DNA of 64,000 nucleotides from Asterias amurensis. Its lineage: Eukaryota > Echinodermata > Asteroidea > Forcipulatida > Asteriidae. The stretch's first letter is position 1. Every line of letters starts with the position of its first letter. Location of the stretch: contig NC_092657.1 in NCBI RefSeq assembly GCF_032118995.1, forward strand, positions 3,531,891 to 3,595,890, given 5' to 3'. Positions 10,315-21,065 of this stretch are shown in pieces. The position numbers and the translations under genes are program-made. Below the pieces are notes generated by a model. It searched no databases, was not told the DNA's origin, and saw only the letters and a list, made by a program, of their open reading frames with translations.

Positions 10315-10694
10315 TTAAAGGCGGTGTGGACACTACTGGTAATAATACTTAAAATAATTATTGGCATACAACCTTTCTTGGTGGCGAGTAACGGGGAGAG
10401 GTTGATGGTATAAAACATTGTGAGAAACGGAAGTGCCATAGTTTTTGAGAAAGAAGTAATTCTCCACGAATTTGATTTCGAGACCTCAGATTTAGAACTT
10501 GAGGTCTCAAAATCAACCATCTAAACGCACACAACTTCGTTTGACAAGTGTTATTTTCTTTCATTATTATCTCGCAACTTCGATGACTGATTGAGCTCAA
10601 ATTTTCACAGGTTTTTTATTTTATGCATATGCTGAGATACACCAACTGTGAAGGCTGGTCTTTGACAATTACCAATAGTGTCCACTGCCTTTAA
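10315..10694. mobile_element. TTAA-bounded MITE, family A, copy 1
   Basis: The ends are TTAAAGGCGGTGTGGACACT and the inverted AGTGTCCACTGCCTTTAA. The interior carries the family's fixed order: AATAATTATTGGCAT, TAAAACATTGTGAGAAACGG, a self-complementary GAGACCTCAGATTTAGAACT/TTGAGGTCTC arm, TTTTCTTTCATTATT, ATTGAGCTCAAATTTTCACA. Seven copies occur in this window. Confidence 0.88.
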
Positions 10695-10969
10695 AGTGCG
10701 AGTTGTAGTAGCCTAAGTAGTAGGCATATTACATTTCCTTTGATTTTGTACTTTTACATTTGTTACGTTGCAGTTATAAAATGTTCACCATTATCACCAG
10801 CTGCAGTGCTTCTCAGTAAAGTGTTTAATGATCATCAATTCTTTTGACAAGTTTACAAAAGCTATAACCCCCTTTAAGTATCAGTTACAAGTGACAAAAT
10901 ATCCAAAGACGTTTCTCTAAATATTCACAATTTTTCAACAGCTGTTAACTGCTTCTACTATAATTTTAT

Positions 10970-12900
10970 TATCATCAACCTTTGGAAAAATTAGAAAGGT
11001 ATCCTCCCTGACAATAGAGTACCAATTTCCAGTTCAACACATCCGAAACCGCATGGTCGAAGGGCTTTCCAACTACCTACTAAAGCTACGACCGATGAGT
11101 TTGTTTGTTCGTCGGAAGGAACAATGCTTTCCATCATCTACTTTTTGGTGCATTACATAAAAATAGCTTCATCATCAAGATATCTTAGGTAAGTTTTATG
11201 GTCATCAACCTTTAGAAAAAACTACAAAGGGTATCCTCCCTAGCAATTAGAGTACCAATTTCCTGTTCAACACATCCAAAGCCGCATTATAATGGTCGGA
11301 GGGCTTTCCACATACCTACAGCTTTGAACGATGAGGCTGTTTGTTCGTCAGAAGGAACCATGCTTTCCAAATATCATCTACTTAATTGGTGCATTACATA
11401 AAAAGAGCTCCACAATCAAGATATCTTTTAAGATAGAAGTAAGTTTTATGGTCATGATTTTTTAGACAATCCAATTGCTACGACCGCGACCGATGAGTTT
11501 GTTTGTTCGTCGGAAGGAACAATGCTTTCCAAATATCATCTACTTTGGTGCATTACATAAAAAAGAGTTCACGATCAAGATTTCTTAGGTAAGTTTTATG
11601 GTCATCAACCTTTAGAAAAAACTACAAAGGGTATCCTCCCTAGCAATTAGAGTACCAATTTCCTGTTCAACACATCCAAAGCCGCATTATAATGGTCGGA
11701 GGGCTTTCCAATTACCTACAGCTTTGAACGATGAGGCTGTTTGTTCGTCAGAAGGAACCATGCTTTCCAAATATCATCTACTTAATTGGTGCATTACATA
11801 AAAAGAGCTCCACAATCAAGATATCTTTTAAGATAGAAGTAAGTTTTATGGTCATGATTTTTTAGACAATCCAATTGCTACGACCGCGACCGATGAGTTT
11901 GTTTGTTCGTCGGAAGGAACAATGCTTTCCAAATATCATCTACTTTGGTGCATTACATAAAAAAGAGTTCACGATCAAGATTTCTTAGGTAAGTTTTATG
12001 GTCATCAACCTTAAGACAAGTTACAAAAGATATCCTCCCTTGCAAATTTCAGAACAAAACATCCAATGCCGCATGTGGAGAAAGGGCTTTCAAATTACCT
12101 TTTAAAGCGTTGCCCGATGAGGCTATTCATTCGTCGGAATGAACATTGCTTTCTAAATATGGTCTACTTTGGTACATCACATAAAAAAGAGCTTCACGAT
12201 CAAGAGTTCTTAAATAAGTTTTATGGTCTCAATTTTGAGACAAATTACAAAAGGTAGGCCTATCCTCCCTAACAATTAGAGTACCAACTTCCAGTTCAAC
12301 ACATCCAAAGCCTTATAATATGGTCGAATGGCTTTCCAATTTATACCTTTCCTACGACCGATGAGTTTGATTGTTCGTCAGAATAAACAATGCTTTCCAA
12401 ATATCACATTACATAAAAATAGCTTCACAATCAAGATATCTTAGGTAAGTTTTATGGTCATCAACCTCAAGACAAAATTACAAAAGGTATCCTCCCTTGC
12501 AATTATAGTACCAATTTCCAGTTCAACGGATCCAAAGCCGCATAATAATGGTCGGAGGGTTTTCTAATTACCTACAGCTACGACCGATGAGTTTGTTTGG
12601 AAGTTTTATGGTAATCAATTTTTAGACAAATTACAAAGGTATCCTCCCTAGCAAATTAGAGTACCAATGTCCAGTTCAACACATCCAAAGCCGCATTATA
12701 ATGGGCGAAGGGCTCTCCTATAGTTTTGACCGATGAGGCTGTTTGTTCGTCGGAAGGAACATTGCTTTCTAAATATGGTCTACTTTGGTAAATCACATAC
12801 AAAGAGCTTTACAATCAAGATTTCTCAAGTAAGTTTTATGGCCATCAATTTTTAGGCAAAATTACAAATGGTATGCCCTTCTTATAGCAATTAAAGTATC
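10970..12900 (+). repeat. Satellite-like array with ~200-240-bp units and a 400-bp higher-order repeat
   Basis: Units contain GGTATCCTCCCTAGCAATTA, GAGTACCAATTTCC, GTTCAACACATCCAAAGCCG, TGGTCGGAGGGCTTTCCAA, CGACCGATGAGTTTGTTTG, TTCGTCGGAAGGAACAATGC, CATCTACTTTGGTGCATTAC and GTAAGTTTTATGGTCATCAA. Units at 11201-11600 and 11601-12000 form a 400-bp higher-order pair that is almost identical. Flanking units are more diverged and some are truncated. There is no sustained coding frame. Confidence 0.85.
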
Positions 12901-13049
12901 CTACCAAGTTCCAGTGCGACCGCACTAGGCGGAATGGCTATTGGTAAAGGGGTCTATATTACATGCATCGGGGGTAAAGAATATTAACTTTGGTTTTTAC
13001 CCATACATCGATGTGTGTTATCACTGTATACTCAGTACTTTCCCGAGTC

Positions 13050-13190
13050 CTGTGAAAAAAATAATCGCATGCATTGGCTCCGAACCCACGACCCTTCCAA
13101 TTCTAGAGAGCAGTGTCTATACTCTTACCAACTACAGACTACCGAGATTGCCCGGTAGCTAGAGGCAGTTCGAATCTTATGTTTCGGCAG
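13050..13190 (-). mobile_element. tRNA-derived SINE fragment (head region)
   Basis: Read on the - strand it has a box A-like TCTGTAGTTGGTAAGAGTA and a box B-like GGTCGTGGGTTCGGAGCC, preceded by GCCTCTAGCTACCGGGCA. The same arrangement occurs at 59160-59260. Mismatches in both boxes, and an extra-arm length unlike a cloverleaf, argue against a working tRNA gene. Confidence 0.7.
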
Positions 13191-13239
13191 CGGTACCGCA
13201 ACGATGGACAACGAGGTCCATGGTGTTTTGTACAACTGA

Positions 13240-14070
13240 AGCTTTTATTCGTAATTTCATTTACAGAGTTGAGATGACTGCCTGTTTTAAGCCATTGAAC
13301 ATTCATGAAGGTACATAAGGCCTTCAGCCAACAATCTTGGAATGTTCACGGTCTTCCGCATTGTGCGGTTATTGGGTAACCAACAGGTGTGGGCACACAT
13401 TAGACGAGAAATACAAATAAGCTCAAGAGTCAGACAAGTAACCCCTTTTTGTAAGTGTCAAATAGTCACTTTTGGTTGGCAAGTTGTCAAAGTTTCTGAC
13501 AATTTTTGTTTGATTGATCTTCATAGATAGGCCTACTTCAAAAAATTTGTGTTTTTAAATATTCAGTGTCTATTGGTTTGCGTAAACACCATGTGTATCT
13601 ACTTGCCAGGTAGAGTTGGTCTGAGAGAACTGTCTTGGTTTATGCTACTACCGCGGAGTAGATGTTCGATGGTTCGGGAGACTTCTTTTCAGTGATTGGC
13701 CCATTTAAAAATTGTACAAATATAATATACACAAAATTATCAAAACATTTCTAAGATCCTAAAAAGTATTACTTTTTGAAACGGCCTCCTCCTATTCCCA
13801 ACACAGCCGTCCGTTCCTAACCAACAATGTGTCCTGACCGATTTTTTCTTTCTTTCTAAACGCAAATCATCCTTTATAAAACCGAGACTTAGTAATTCCA
13901 TTTACATACTTGAGATGAATGCTTGTTTTGAGCCATTGGAAATTTTTTGAAGGTACATATATAGTAGGACCCTACTGACAACATTCTTGAATGGGGTAAC
14001 CAACAGGTGTGGGCACACAATAGACGAGAAATACCAAGCTCAATAGTACCAGAACAGACAAAGTGACCCT
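13240..14070 (+). repeat. Two diverged direct copies of a ~200-bp segment
   Basis: The segment 13240-13450 matches 13890-14070: TTGAGATGACTGCCTGTTTT, AGCCATTG, GAAGGTACATA, GGGTAACCAACAGGTGTGGG, CACACATTAGACGAGAAATA, then an ACAGACAAAGTGACCC-like end. The offset is about 650 bp. Between them lie a fragment of the GTATCTACTTGCC repeat (13560-13700) and one GGCCTCCTCC unit (13788) of the kind tandemly arrayed at 17 kb. Confidence 0.65.
13560..13700 (+). repeat. Dispersed copy of the 50.4-51.3 kb repeat
   Basis: It holds ACACCATGTGTATCTACTTG, then AGAGAACTGTCTTGGTTTAT, GCTACTACCGCGGAGTAGAT and GGGAGACTTCT. The same words appear inverted at 16325-16445 and, more diverged, in the tandem array at 50430-51320. 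Confidence 0.6.
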
Positions 14071-14315
14071 TTTCTAAGAGGTCAGTTCATTTTTGTTTTG
14101 CGCTACATTGTAAATGGATAACTTTCCGTATGGCGCCACCACTTTTTCACTCATTTTTACAAAAAGGGATATGTCAATCAGGTAAATTAGATACTATATT
14201 ATTTTATTTCGAATGAAAAAGTGGTGGCGCCATACGGAAACTTTTCCACCATTACAGACAAAGTAACCCTTTCCTAAGAGGTCAATTCATTTTTGTTTTA
14301 CGCTGCATTGTAAAT
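14055..14315. mobile_element. Palindromic element flanked by a 61-bp direct repeat
   Basis: CCGTATGGCGCCACCACTTT near 14126 is inverted as AAAGTGGTGGCGCCATACGG near 14219. It is flanked by two copies of one 61-bp stretch (14055-14115 and 14254-14315) that begins CAGACAAAGTGACCC and ends CATTGTAAAT. Another copy of the palindrome without that flank is at 44157-44270. Confidence 0.75.
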
Positions 14316-14864
14316 AATTTATTATTCACCGCATTTTGTACACGTTTAGCCCAGGTTGGACTAGCGTTGTATTAGCCCTGGGCTAGCTGTGTCTATGTTT
14401 AAAAAAAACTGTAGATGAACATGGAAAAACGTCCCGTTTTTAAAAAAAACGATAATTTTATGAAGATAATAAAATAAATGGCTCTGAAAAGACTTCGAAC
14501 CTAATAAAAAAAATGTTTGAAACAATTAGAGCCGCATAGGTCACAGGTTTTTTAAAATTGTCTTCAACTTTCTTTAACATCTATTCGATGTTATTAAAGT
14601 TTGACAAACTCACCCCATCCAAGTCATTATATGACCTCCTTCCAGTTTGATAGATGGATCCCTCACACAATTCGTTCATTCGACAACAACCAGCAAATAT
14701 ATTCCAGGTTTAACTCCAAGGAAGTGCACTGCTCCTCTCGGGACCGACGTCCCACACACTTCACACACAGTCACAAAATGGCTGCCACGACACCGATCGA
14801 CAAACAGGATGAAGCTTGCTTGAAGTATTTTGGACATCCATAGATAAACGAAGTTATAGTTTCA
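14316..14864. other. Gene-less stretch
   Basis: I see A/T homopolymer tracts and no repeat family. An 80-codon open frame (14601-14843) has no recognisable domain and no splice or repeat support, so I do not call a gene. Confidence 0.4.
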
Positions 14865-15420
14865 GCTCTGTGGTTTCAGTATCACCTCAAGAGTGAATTA
14901 GACCCGTTAAATTCACATTTTGAAGATTAGTTTCGTCGACTCTGGCAGAACAGATTCCTTGTGTGATCTTACGTGCATGCTGAAATGGGCGGGCCAGTCA
15001 GTCAGCAAATTGGATGTTTTTCTCCCTTTCAAACTGACTCCATAGTTTCTTAAGAAAACGTAGTTTTAGTTCCAGTTTTACCGCCGAAGTTAAACAAACC
15101 CCTCAAACTGCATACCGTTTTGAAGGGCTCATGAAGTTTCGTCGACTCCGGTAAAGTAATGTTCATTGTGAGATCTTTGCGTGAATGTTGGGATAGGCAG
15201 GACAGTCAGTAATTGGATAGTTTTCAACCTGTCAAAACTGACTCAATAGTTTCTTATTAAATTAAGAATTATTTTTAGTTCCAGTATCAGCTTCAAAGTT
15301 AAACAAAACCATCAAATATTGACCATTTTGAAGGGCTCACACAATAGTCTCGTCGACTCCAAGGAAATGATATTCCTTGCGTGGTATACGTGCAAGCTTG
15401 GCGGGCCGGTCCGCTGAGCA
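14865..15420 (+). repeat. Tandem repeat, ~205-213-bp unit, three copies
   Basis: The word TCGTCGACTC recurs at about 14933, 15138 and 15351. Each unit also has a GGCGGGCCAGTCAGTCAG-like block, AACTGACTCAATAGTTTCTT, TTTAGTTCCAGT and TTTTGAAGGGCTCA. Identity between units is moderate. Confidence 0.75.
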
Positions 15421-15754
15421 AAAAAAGGAGAGACAGTCCATTCTTCCCATCCGAAGTTTTGTGAATAGGCATTGACTTTCTGTGCATTCCCGGCTGTAAA
15501 CGTTCACGTTGCTGAAGTATGTACGTCGCACAAAAGATATCAGCATTCTCTATGAGGGCTTGAAAACTTCGTGTATAAGAACACAACAAGTTGATAGTAG
15601 GCTATTATGACACACCACAAGTGCATCTTGCGCACGACGTTGCATTCCACTGCACCCCTTACTCCTGCATTCCTACGGGAGAATCGGGAATGTAAAGGGT
15701 CGAATTAGTATAAAAAGAAAATGGGAAATTTACTAGAGCACGACTTGTGGCAAG

Positions 15755-16141
15755 TTAAAGGGAAGGTACACATTTGGTAATTACTCAAAACAACTATTAA
15801 CTTAAAAACTGGTTTGGAATCGAGCATTTGAGAGCTGTTGATTTGATAGTATACAACATTGTGGGTAACGACTCCCTTTGAAGTAACGTAGTTTTTGAGA
15901 AAGAGGTTATTGTCACTAAAACAATAAAAACGACTTCTAGCTAGAAGTCTTTTATTCCTATCTGAAAACACACAAATTCGTCCACAAGGGTGTTTTTTCT
16001 TTCATCATTTTTCTCGCAACTTCGACTACCGAATATCGATTGAGCCAATATTTTTCAGGCTTGTTATTTTATGCTGATGATGGGATACACCAAGTGAGAA
16101 CACTGGTCTACGACAATTACCAAACGTGTACATGCCTTTAA
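15755..16141. mobile_element. TTAA-bounded MITE, family A, copy 2 (diverged)
   Basis: The ends are TTAAAGGGAAGGTACACATT and the inverted TACATGCCTTTAA. Internally TTTGAGAAAGAGGTTATTGT, TGTTTTTTCTTTCATCATTT, CTCGCAACTTCGACTACCGA and GATGGGATACACCAAGTGAG match the family order. Substitutions are denser than in other copies, suggesting greater age. Confidence 0.8.
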
Positions 16142-16324
16142 AGAAGCTATGGATTTGAGGCACTGCATGGTGAGATATCAATGTATGAATTGCGGACACC
16201 AGTGTGTATCTCCTCTTTTTAAGAACTGACTTACTGCGGTAGTACAGTTGATCACGATTCTATAGGCTAAAGTAGTTGTCACCATCCGCACGGGTAATAT
16301 TTTAAAAAGCAGGGCAGTCCTTTT

Positions 16325-16445
16325 CAGAACTGAGAAGTCTCCCGAACCCCCGAACATCTACTCCGCGTTAGTAGAATAAAGCAAGACAGTTCTCGAAGAA
16401 CAAACTTTACCTAGCAAGTAGATACACATGGTGTTACCGCAAAAA
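16325..16445 (-). repeat. Inverted dispersed copy of the 50.4-51.3 kb repeat
   Basis: The segment is the reverse complement of 13560-13700: AGAAGTCTCCCGAACC, ATCTACTCCGC, CAAGACAGTTCTC, AAGTAGATACACATGGTGTT. It lies alone outside the array. The 16446-16960 interval that follows has a G9 run near 16530 and nothing else that I recognise. Confidence 0.6.
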
Positions 16446-16959
16446 ATAACTATTATACATTAAATAAGCTAGTTGGATTGGATTTGCATTACGACAAACG
16501 GCGCACTTTTTTCTCCCCATGGTGCGAAGGGGGGGGGAGGGCGTCCGCTCAAAGTTGTTCGTGAAACTTTGAGCCCACCTCGTTCCCGGTCTTCCCAAAT
16601 TAATAAATCTTGTGCATAATTAATGAGGTAAAATCAGCCTCCCAATAGGTGTTCTATTGTTTTATCATATCGATAGTAGAAGTCTTAAAGGGGCATGTAT
16701 CAGCAGTATAATGTTTTATGTCTCTTACATCGCGACAAGGAAACAATTTTGATTGTTTTTAAAATCACTTCTGATCGGCAAGTTTTCAAAGTTTGCAAAG
16801 TACAAATTTTGTTTGTTTGATCTTCTAAGATAGGTCTACTTTTCAATAATTTACATTGTGAAACATATTCAGTGGTTAGTAAATTTTTAAAGTGTGCGAA
16901 CAAAATATTATAGTTAGTTGGATTAAATCATTTATAGATCCGTCACTTATTTTTATTTT

Positions 16960-18040
16960 ATTTGTTTAACGGCCTCCTCCATTTCCCTACACAGCCGTCT
17001 CTTCCTCACCTAACAATGGTGTCCCGACCGATTTGTTCTTTACTGTTCAAAGTGAATCATTCTTCAAAACAAACAATGAAAAAAAAGTATAATCAAACAT
17101 TTTGCTACATAAACCAAGCCTATTATGTTTATTTTGTAAACGGCCTCCTCCATATCCCCACACAGCCGTCTCTTCCTCACCTAACAACGGTGTCCTGACC
17201 GATTTGTTCTTTACTTTTCAAAGTGAATCATTCTTTAAAACAAATAATGAAACAAGTATGGTCAATTATGCTACCCAATATAAACTAAGCCTGTTTTTTA
17301 AACGGCCTCCTCCATTTCCCCACACAGCCGTCTCTTCCTCACCTAACAACGGTGTCCTGACCGATTTGTTCTTTACTTTTCAAAGTGAATCATTCTTTAA
17401 AACAAATAATGAAACAAGTATAGTCAATTATGCTACCCAATATAAACTAATATAAATAGTCAATTATGCTACCCAATATAAACTAAGCCTGTTTTTTAAA
17501 CGGCCTCCTCCATTTCCCCACACAGCCGTCTCTTCTTTACCTAACAACAGTGTCCTGACTGATTTGTTCTTTACTTTTCAAAGTGAATCATTCTTAAAAA
17601 CGCATATTGAAAAAGTATAGTCGATAATGAGCTATCCATAACTGAGCCTGTTTTTTTAAACGACCTCTTCCATTTCCCCACACAGCCGTCTCTTCCTCAC
17701 CTAAAATGGTTTCCTGACCGAGTTTTTTTTTTTTTTACTTTACAAAGTGACTCATTCTTCAATACAAACAATGAAAAAAAGTATAATCAAACATGATGCT
17801 ACATAAACCAAGCCTATTATTTTTATTTTTTAAACGGCCTCCTCCATTTCCCCACACAGCCGTCTCTTCCTCACCTAAAATGGTTTCCTGGCTGAGTTTT
17901 TGTTTTACTTTACAAAATGAATCATTCTCCAAAACAAATAATGAACAAAATATCAATTAGTAATTTGATAATTATAAACTAAGCCTGTTTTTTTTTTACG
18001 GCCTCCTCATTTCCAACACAGCCGTCCGCCCCTCACCTAA
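16960..18040 (+). repeat. Tandem array, 160-199-bp unit, seven copies
   Basis: GGCCTCCTCC (GACCTCTTCC once) starts units at about 16971, 17142, 17303, 17502, 17662, 17836 and 18000. Each continues with ATTTCCCCACACAGCCGTCT, CTTCCTCACCTAAC, GTCCTGACCGATTTGTTC and TTTCAAAGTGAATCATTCTT. One unit carries an internal 40-bp duplication near 17420-17480. A lone unit lies at 13788. Confidence 0.88.
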
Positions 18041-18387
18041 CAGTGTCGTCCTAAACGATTTGATAATTCTTTTCAAAGTAAATAATTCTTCAAAAAGATG
18101 ATAACAAAATAGTCTCAACTATTATGCCTGTGATATCCACCCTAAACTAAGCCTTTAACTGTGATACAATTTCATGTATGCCTTAATTTTGGAAACTATC
18201 TAAAAAAAAAAACCGAGTAGCGTTGGGCCTACAGACGATGGGACCTATGTTTACATTCAAACCGCCCTCTGTTGACAAAACACTCTACACGTCATGTTTC
18301 GCCAGGCACAGTAAGATTGCGTACACTTTCTAGCTGGCTGCCAAAACACAAAGGATTGTTTTCGTGTGACGTCAGAGGTCACATCGT

Positions 18388-18658
18388 CGCAATTAAAATG
18401 TGTCAAAATCTTGAATTTAAAGCAGAGCAGTACAAACTATATCCATTTGCGCATCTTGCTGATTTTTCTAAATTTTACATTCCTCGATTGTCAAATGTTC
18501 CAAAAGTTAGTGATTGGCATTCATTGTTCCTTTACCATGAACATTCGTTTGGCACGTGTGTTGACGATGAATTGTGTTTTTATGAAAATATGTTTGGCTG
18601 AATGATTTTGGTAATGGTTTAAAAAAAAACATTTATAAACAGTTTATTGCAATTAGTG
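18388..18658 (+). repeat. Left copy of a 271-bp direct repeat flanking a minisatellite
   Basis: The segment from GCAATTAAAATGTGTC to CAATTAGTGA matches 19587-19860 with roughly ten differences. A 67-codon frame beginning M-C-Q-N-L-E-F is open in both copies, but at least three substitutions in it change the residue and a second frame is equally open, so protein coding is doubtful. The right end runs straight into the 14-bp array. Confidence 0.85.
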
Positions 18659-19586
18659 AGGTATATCCAGTGAGGTATATCCATTGGGATATATCCATTG
18701 AGGAGTATCCAGTGAGGTACATCCATTGGGTATATCCAAAGAGTTATATCAATACATTGAAGTGTATCCAGAGAGGCATCCATTGAGATATCCAGTGAGG
18801 CACATCCAGAGAGATATATCCAAGTGAGGTACATCCAGTGAGGTATATCCATTGAAACAAATCCAGTGAAGTATATCCAGTTGTGTATATCCAGTGAGGT
18901 ATATCCATTGAGGTATATCCAGTGAAGTAAATCCAGTAAGATACATCCATTGAGGTATATCCAGTGAGGTATTTCCATGTAGGTATATCTTGTGAGATGT
19001 ATCAATTTAATTATATCCAGTGAGGTATATCAAGTGAGGTGTATCAATTGATTTATATCCAGTAAGGTACGTCCATTGAGGTACATCCATCGAGGTATAT
19101 CCAGTGAAGTATATCCAGTCAGGTATATCCATTGAGGTATATCCAGTGAGGTATATCCATCCTTTGACGTATATTCAGTGAGGTACGTCCATTGAGGTAT
19201 ATCCAGTGAGTTTATCCAGTGGTGAGGTACATCTGTATTTGATATTTCGCGTAAGCTATATCCATAGATTGATATCCAATGAGGTATATCCAATGAGGTA
19301 TATTCAATGAGGTATATCCAATGAGGTATATCCAGTGAGGTATTTCCAGTGAGGTATATCCAGTGAGGTATATCCAGTGAGGCATATCCAGTGAGGTATA
19401 TCCAGTAAGGTATATCCAGTGAGGTATATCCAGTGAGGTATATCCAGTGAGGTATATCCAGTGAGGTATATCCAGTGAGGTATATCGAGTGAGGTATATC
19501 CAGTGAGGTATATCCAGTGAGGTACATCCAGTGAGATATATCCAATGAGGTATATCCAGTCATTTGTATCCACATAAGTATCCAGT
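18659..19586 (+). repeat. 14-bp minisatellite, about 66 units
   Basis: The unit is GGTATATCCAGTGA with frequent single-base variants. It is most homogeneous at 19320-19550 and most scrambled at 18660-19250. Because 42 bp equals three units, - strand frames give a 14-residue periodic peptide (for example L-D-I-P-H-W-I-Y-L-T-G-Y-T-S). I read that as a consequence of the array rather than a gene. Confidence 0.93.
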
Positions 19587-19860
19587 GCAATTAAAAAGTG
19601 TGTCAAAATCTTGAATTTAAAGCAGAGCAGTACAAACTATATCCATTTGCGCATCTTGCTGATTTTTCTAAATTTTACTTTCCTCGATTGTCAAATGTTC
19701 CAAAAGTTAGTGATTGGCATTCATTGTTCCTTTACCATGAACATTCGCTTGGCACGCGTGTTGACGATGAATTGTGTTTTTATGAAAATATGTTTGGCTG
19801 AATGATTTTGATAATGGTTTAAAAAAAAACCATTTATTTATCAGTTTATTGAAATTAGTG
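19587..19860 (+). repeat. Right copy of the 271-bp direct repeat
   Basis: It starts GCAATTAAAAAGTGTGTC and ends GAAATTAGTGA. Differences from the left copy include AA inserted near the start and TTTGG to TTTGA near the end. Beyond 19860 the similarity stops. Confidence 0.85.
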
Positions 19861-20354
19861 AATTTCACCCATCAATCGAACCAACCAAACATTCACACTG
19901 CACGCACCCTTGTGTTTATACTTCTAGAAATTAGTTATTATTTGAAATTGATATTTTGGCTTTACTCTTTTATAAAATACTATCTATGATAAATATACAT
20001 GGCACAATATCAACAGTTTACAGGTGAATACCTGATTCACACAGAAGAGAATGAATTTATAAGATATATATAGGCAGGGCTCACTGACATGGATGCTGCA
20101 ATTCTCTGTAACCAAGAGACTGGATGGTGGAAACATTCAAAGTAAGAATCAACACAAGAAGAAAGCTATGTTGATTTATAATTCAGACAACAGTGAGAAA
20201 GAAAAGGATGGAGAACATGCCAGCTGGGTATTCCTGACTTTAAGAGATCAGTGGCAGACACCCTCAATCAAAGTTTACAAAAATACTTAATATATTGACA
20301 AAAATTCAATATAACTCCACTGTCAAATTCTCTGTGTAGAAAACACTTCATGAC

Positions 20355-20430
20355 CTCACATCCTGATTGCAAACAGGTGAATACCTTATTCACATCCTGA
20401 TTGCAAACAGGTGAATACCTTATTCACACA
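20355..20430 (+). repeat. Tandem duplication, ~34-bp unit
   Basis: TCCTGATTGCAAACAGGTGA followed by ATACCTTATTCACA occurs twice in a row, and a related ACAGGTGAATACCTGATTCA lies at about 20018. The stretch between 19861 and 20620 otherwise holds only short open frames that I cannot assign. Confidence 0.6.
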
Positions 20431-20619
20431 GAATGATTTCCTTATGAGAAGAGTGCAAATGAGACATAATCACAGAACAAGGATACTGCGCATTAATGGT
20501 CTCAGAACCAAGAAAGATTATGTGTGTTTTTAAGAATCTATGAAAGGCAGCATGAACTTGAATCAAAAGAGAAAAGAGAGGGGAAAGGATTTCATAGCAA
20601 TACTTTGAATGAAGAATTT

Positions 20620-21065
20620 AGTTAGAGTGAAAAGAGAAACACGACTAGTGAATAGACTTAAAACTGTAAGCCTGAAGAAAAAAAAAATACTTCATTATTT
20701 CAAATTTTTGCTCTGTTGTTTTAGTTTATAATAATTAATTGTGTATCCTTTCCTTTCGCAAACGATCATTACCTCTCCAGGAGGCTATACACGCTCACCC
20801 AAACCTTATCTCAATTATTCACTCTATACTAAAAACTGTACGCCTAAGAATACTTAATTTACATAACTTCATAGAGTGAAAAGAGAAACAATACTAGTGA
20901 ATAGACTAAAAACTGTAAGCCTGAAGCAAAGATTACTTCATATTACTATTTTTTGCTCTTGTTGTTTTAGTTTATAATAATTAAATGTGCATCCATCTTT
21001 TAGCAAACATTCATTCCTCTACAGGAGGCTATACCATCGAATTCATCTCAATCATTCACTCTTTA
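20620..21065 (+). repeat. Tandem duplication, ~245-250-bp unit, two copies
   Basis: Both copies carry AGAGTGAAAAGAGAAACA, ACTAGTGAATAGACT, AAAACTGTAAGCCTGAAG, TTGTTTTAGTTTATAATAAT, CAGGAGGCTATAC and CTCAAT(T/C)ATTCACTCT in the same order. The copies start near 20627 and 20873. No coding content is recognised. Confidence 0.7.

Noticed and set aside
14601..14843. 80-codon frame
   Set aside because: It shows no domain, no repeat-independent conservation and no splice support.
17102..17455. 117-codon frame with repeated F-K-R-P-P-P-F-P-H
   Set aside because: It comes from the 160-199-bp tandem array and is broken in other units.
18619..19606. Long - strand frames (up to 186 codons) with a 14-residue repeat
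   Set aside because: They follow from the 14-bp array (three units = 42 bp); no signal peptide or flanking exon makes them plausible.
20090..20365. Possible gene fragment (M-D-A-A-I-L-C-N-Q-E-T-G, and H-F-M-T-S-H-P-D-C-K)
   Set aside because: Two short exon-like frames sit before GT-containing words, but I recognise no family and cannot join them; they are left unassigned.
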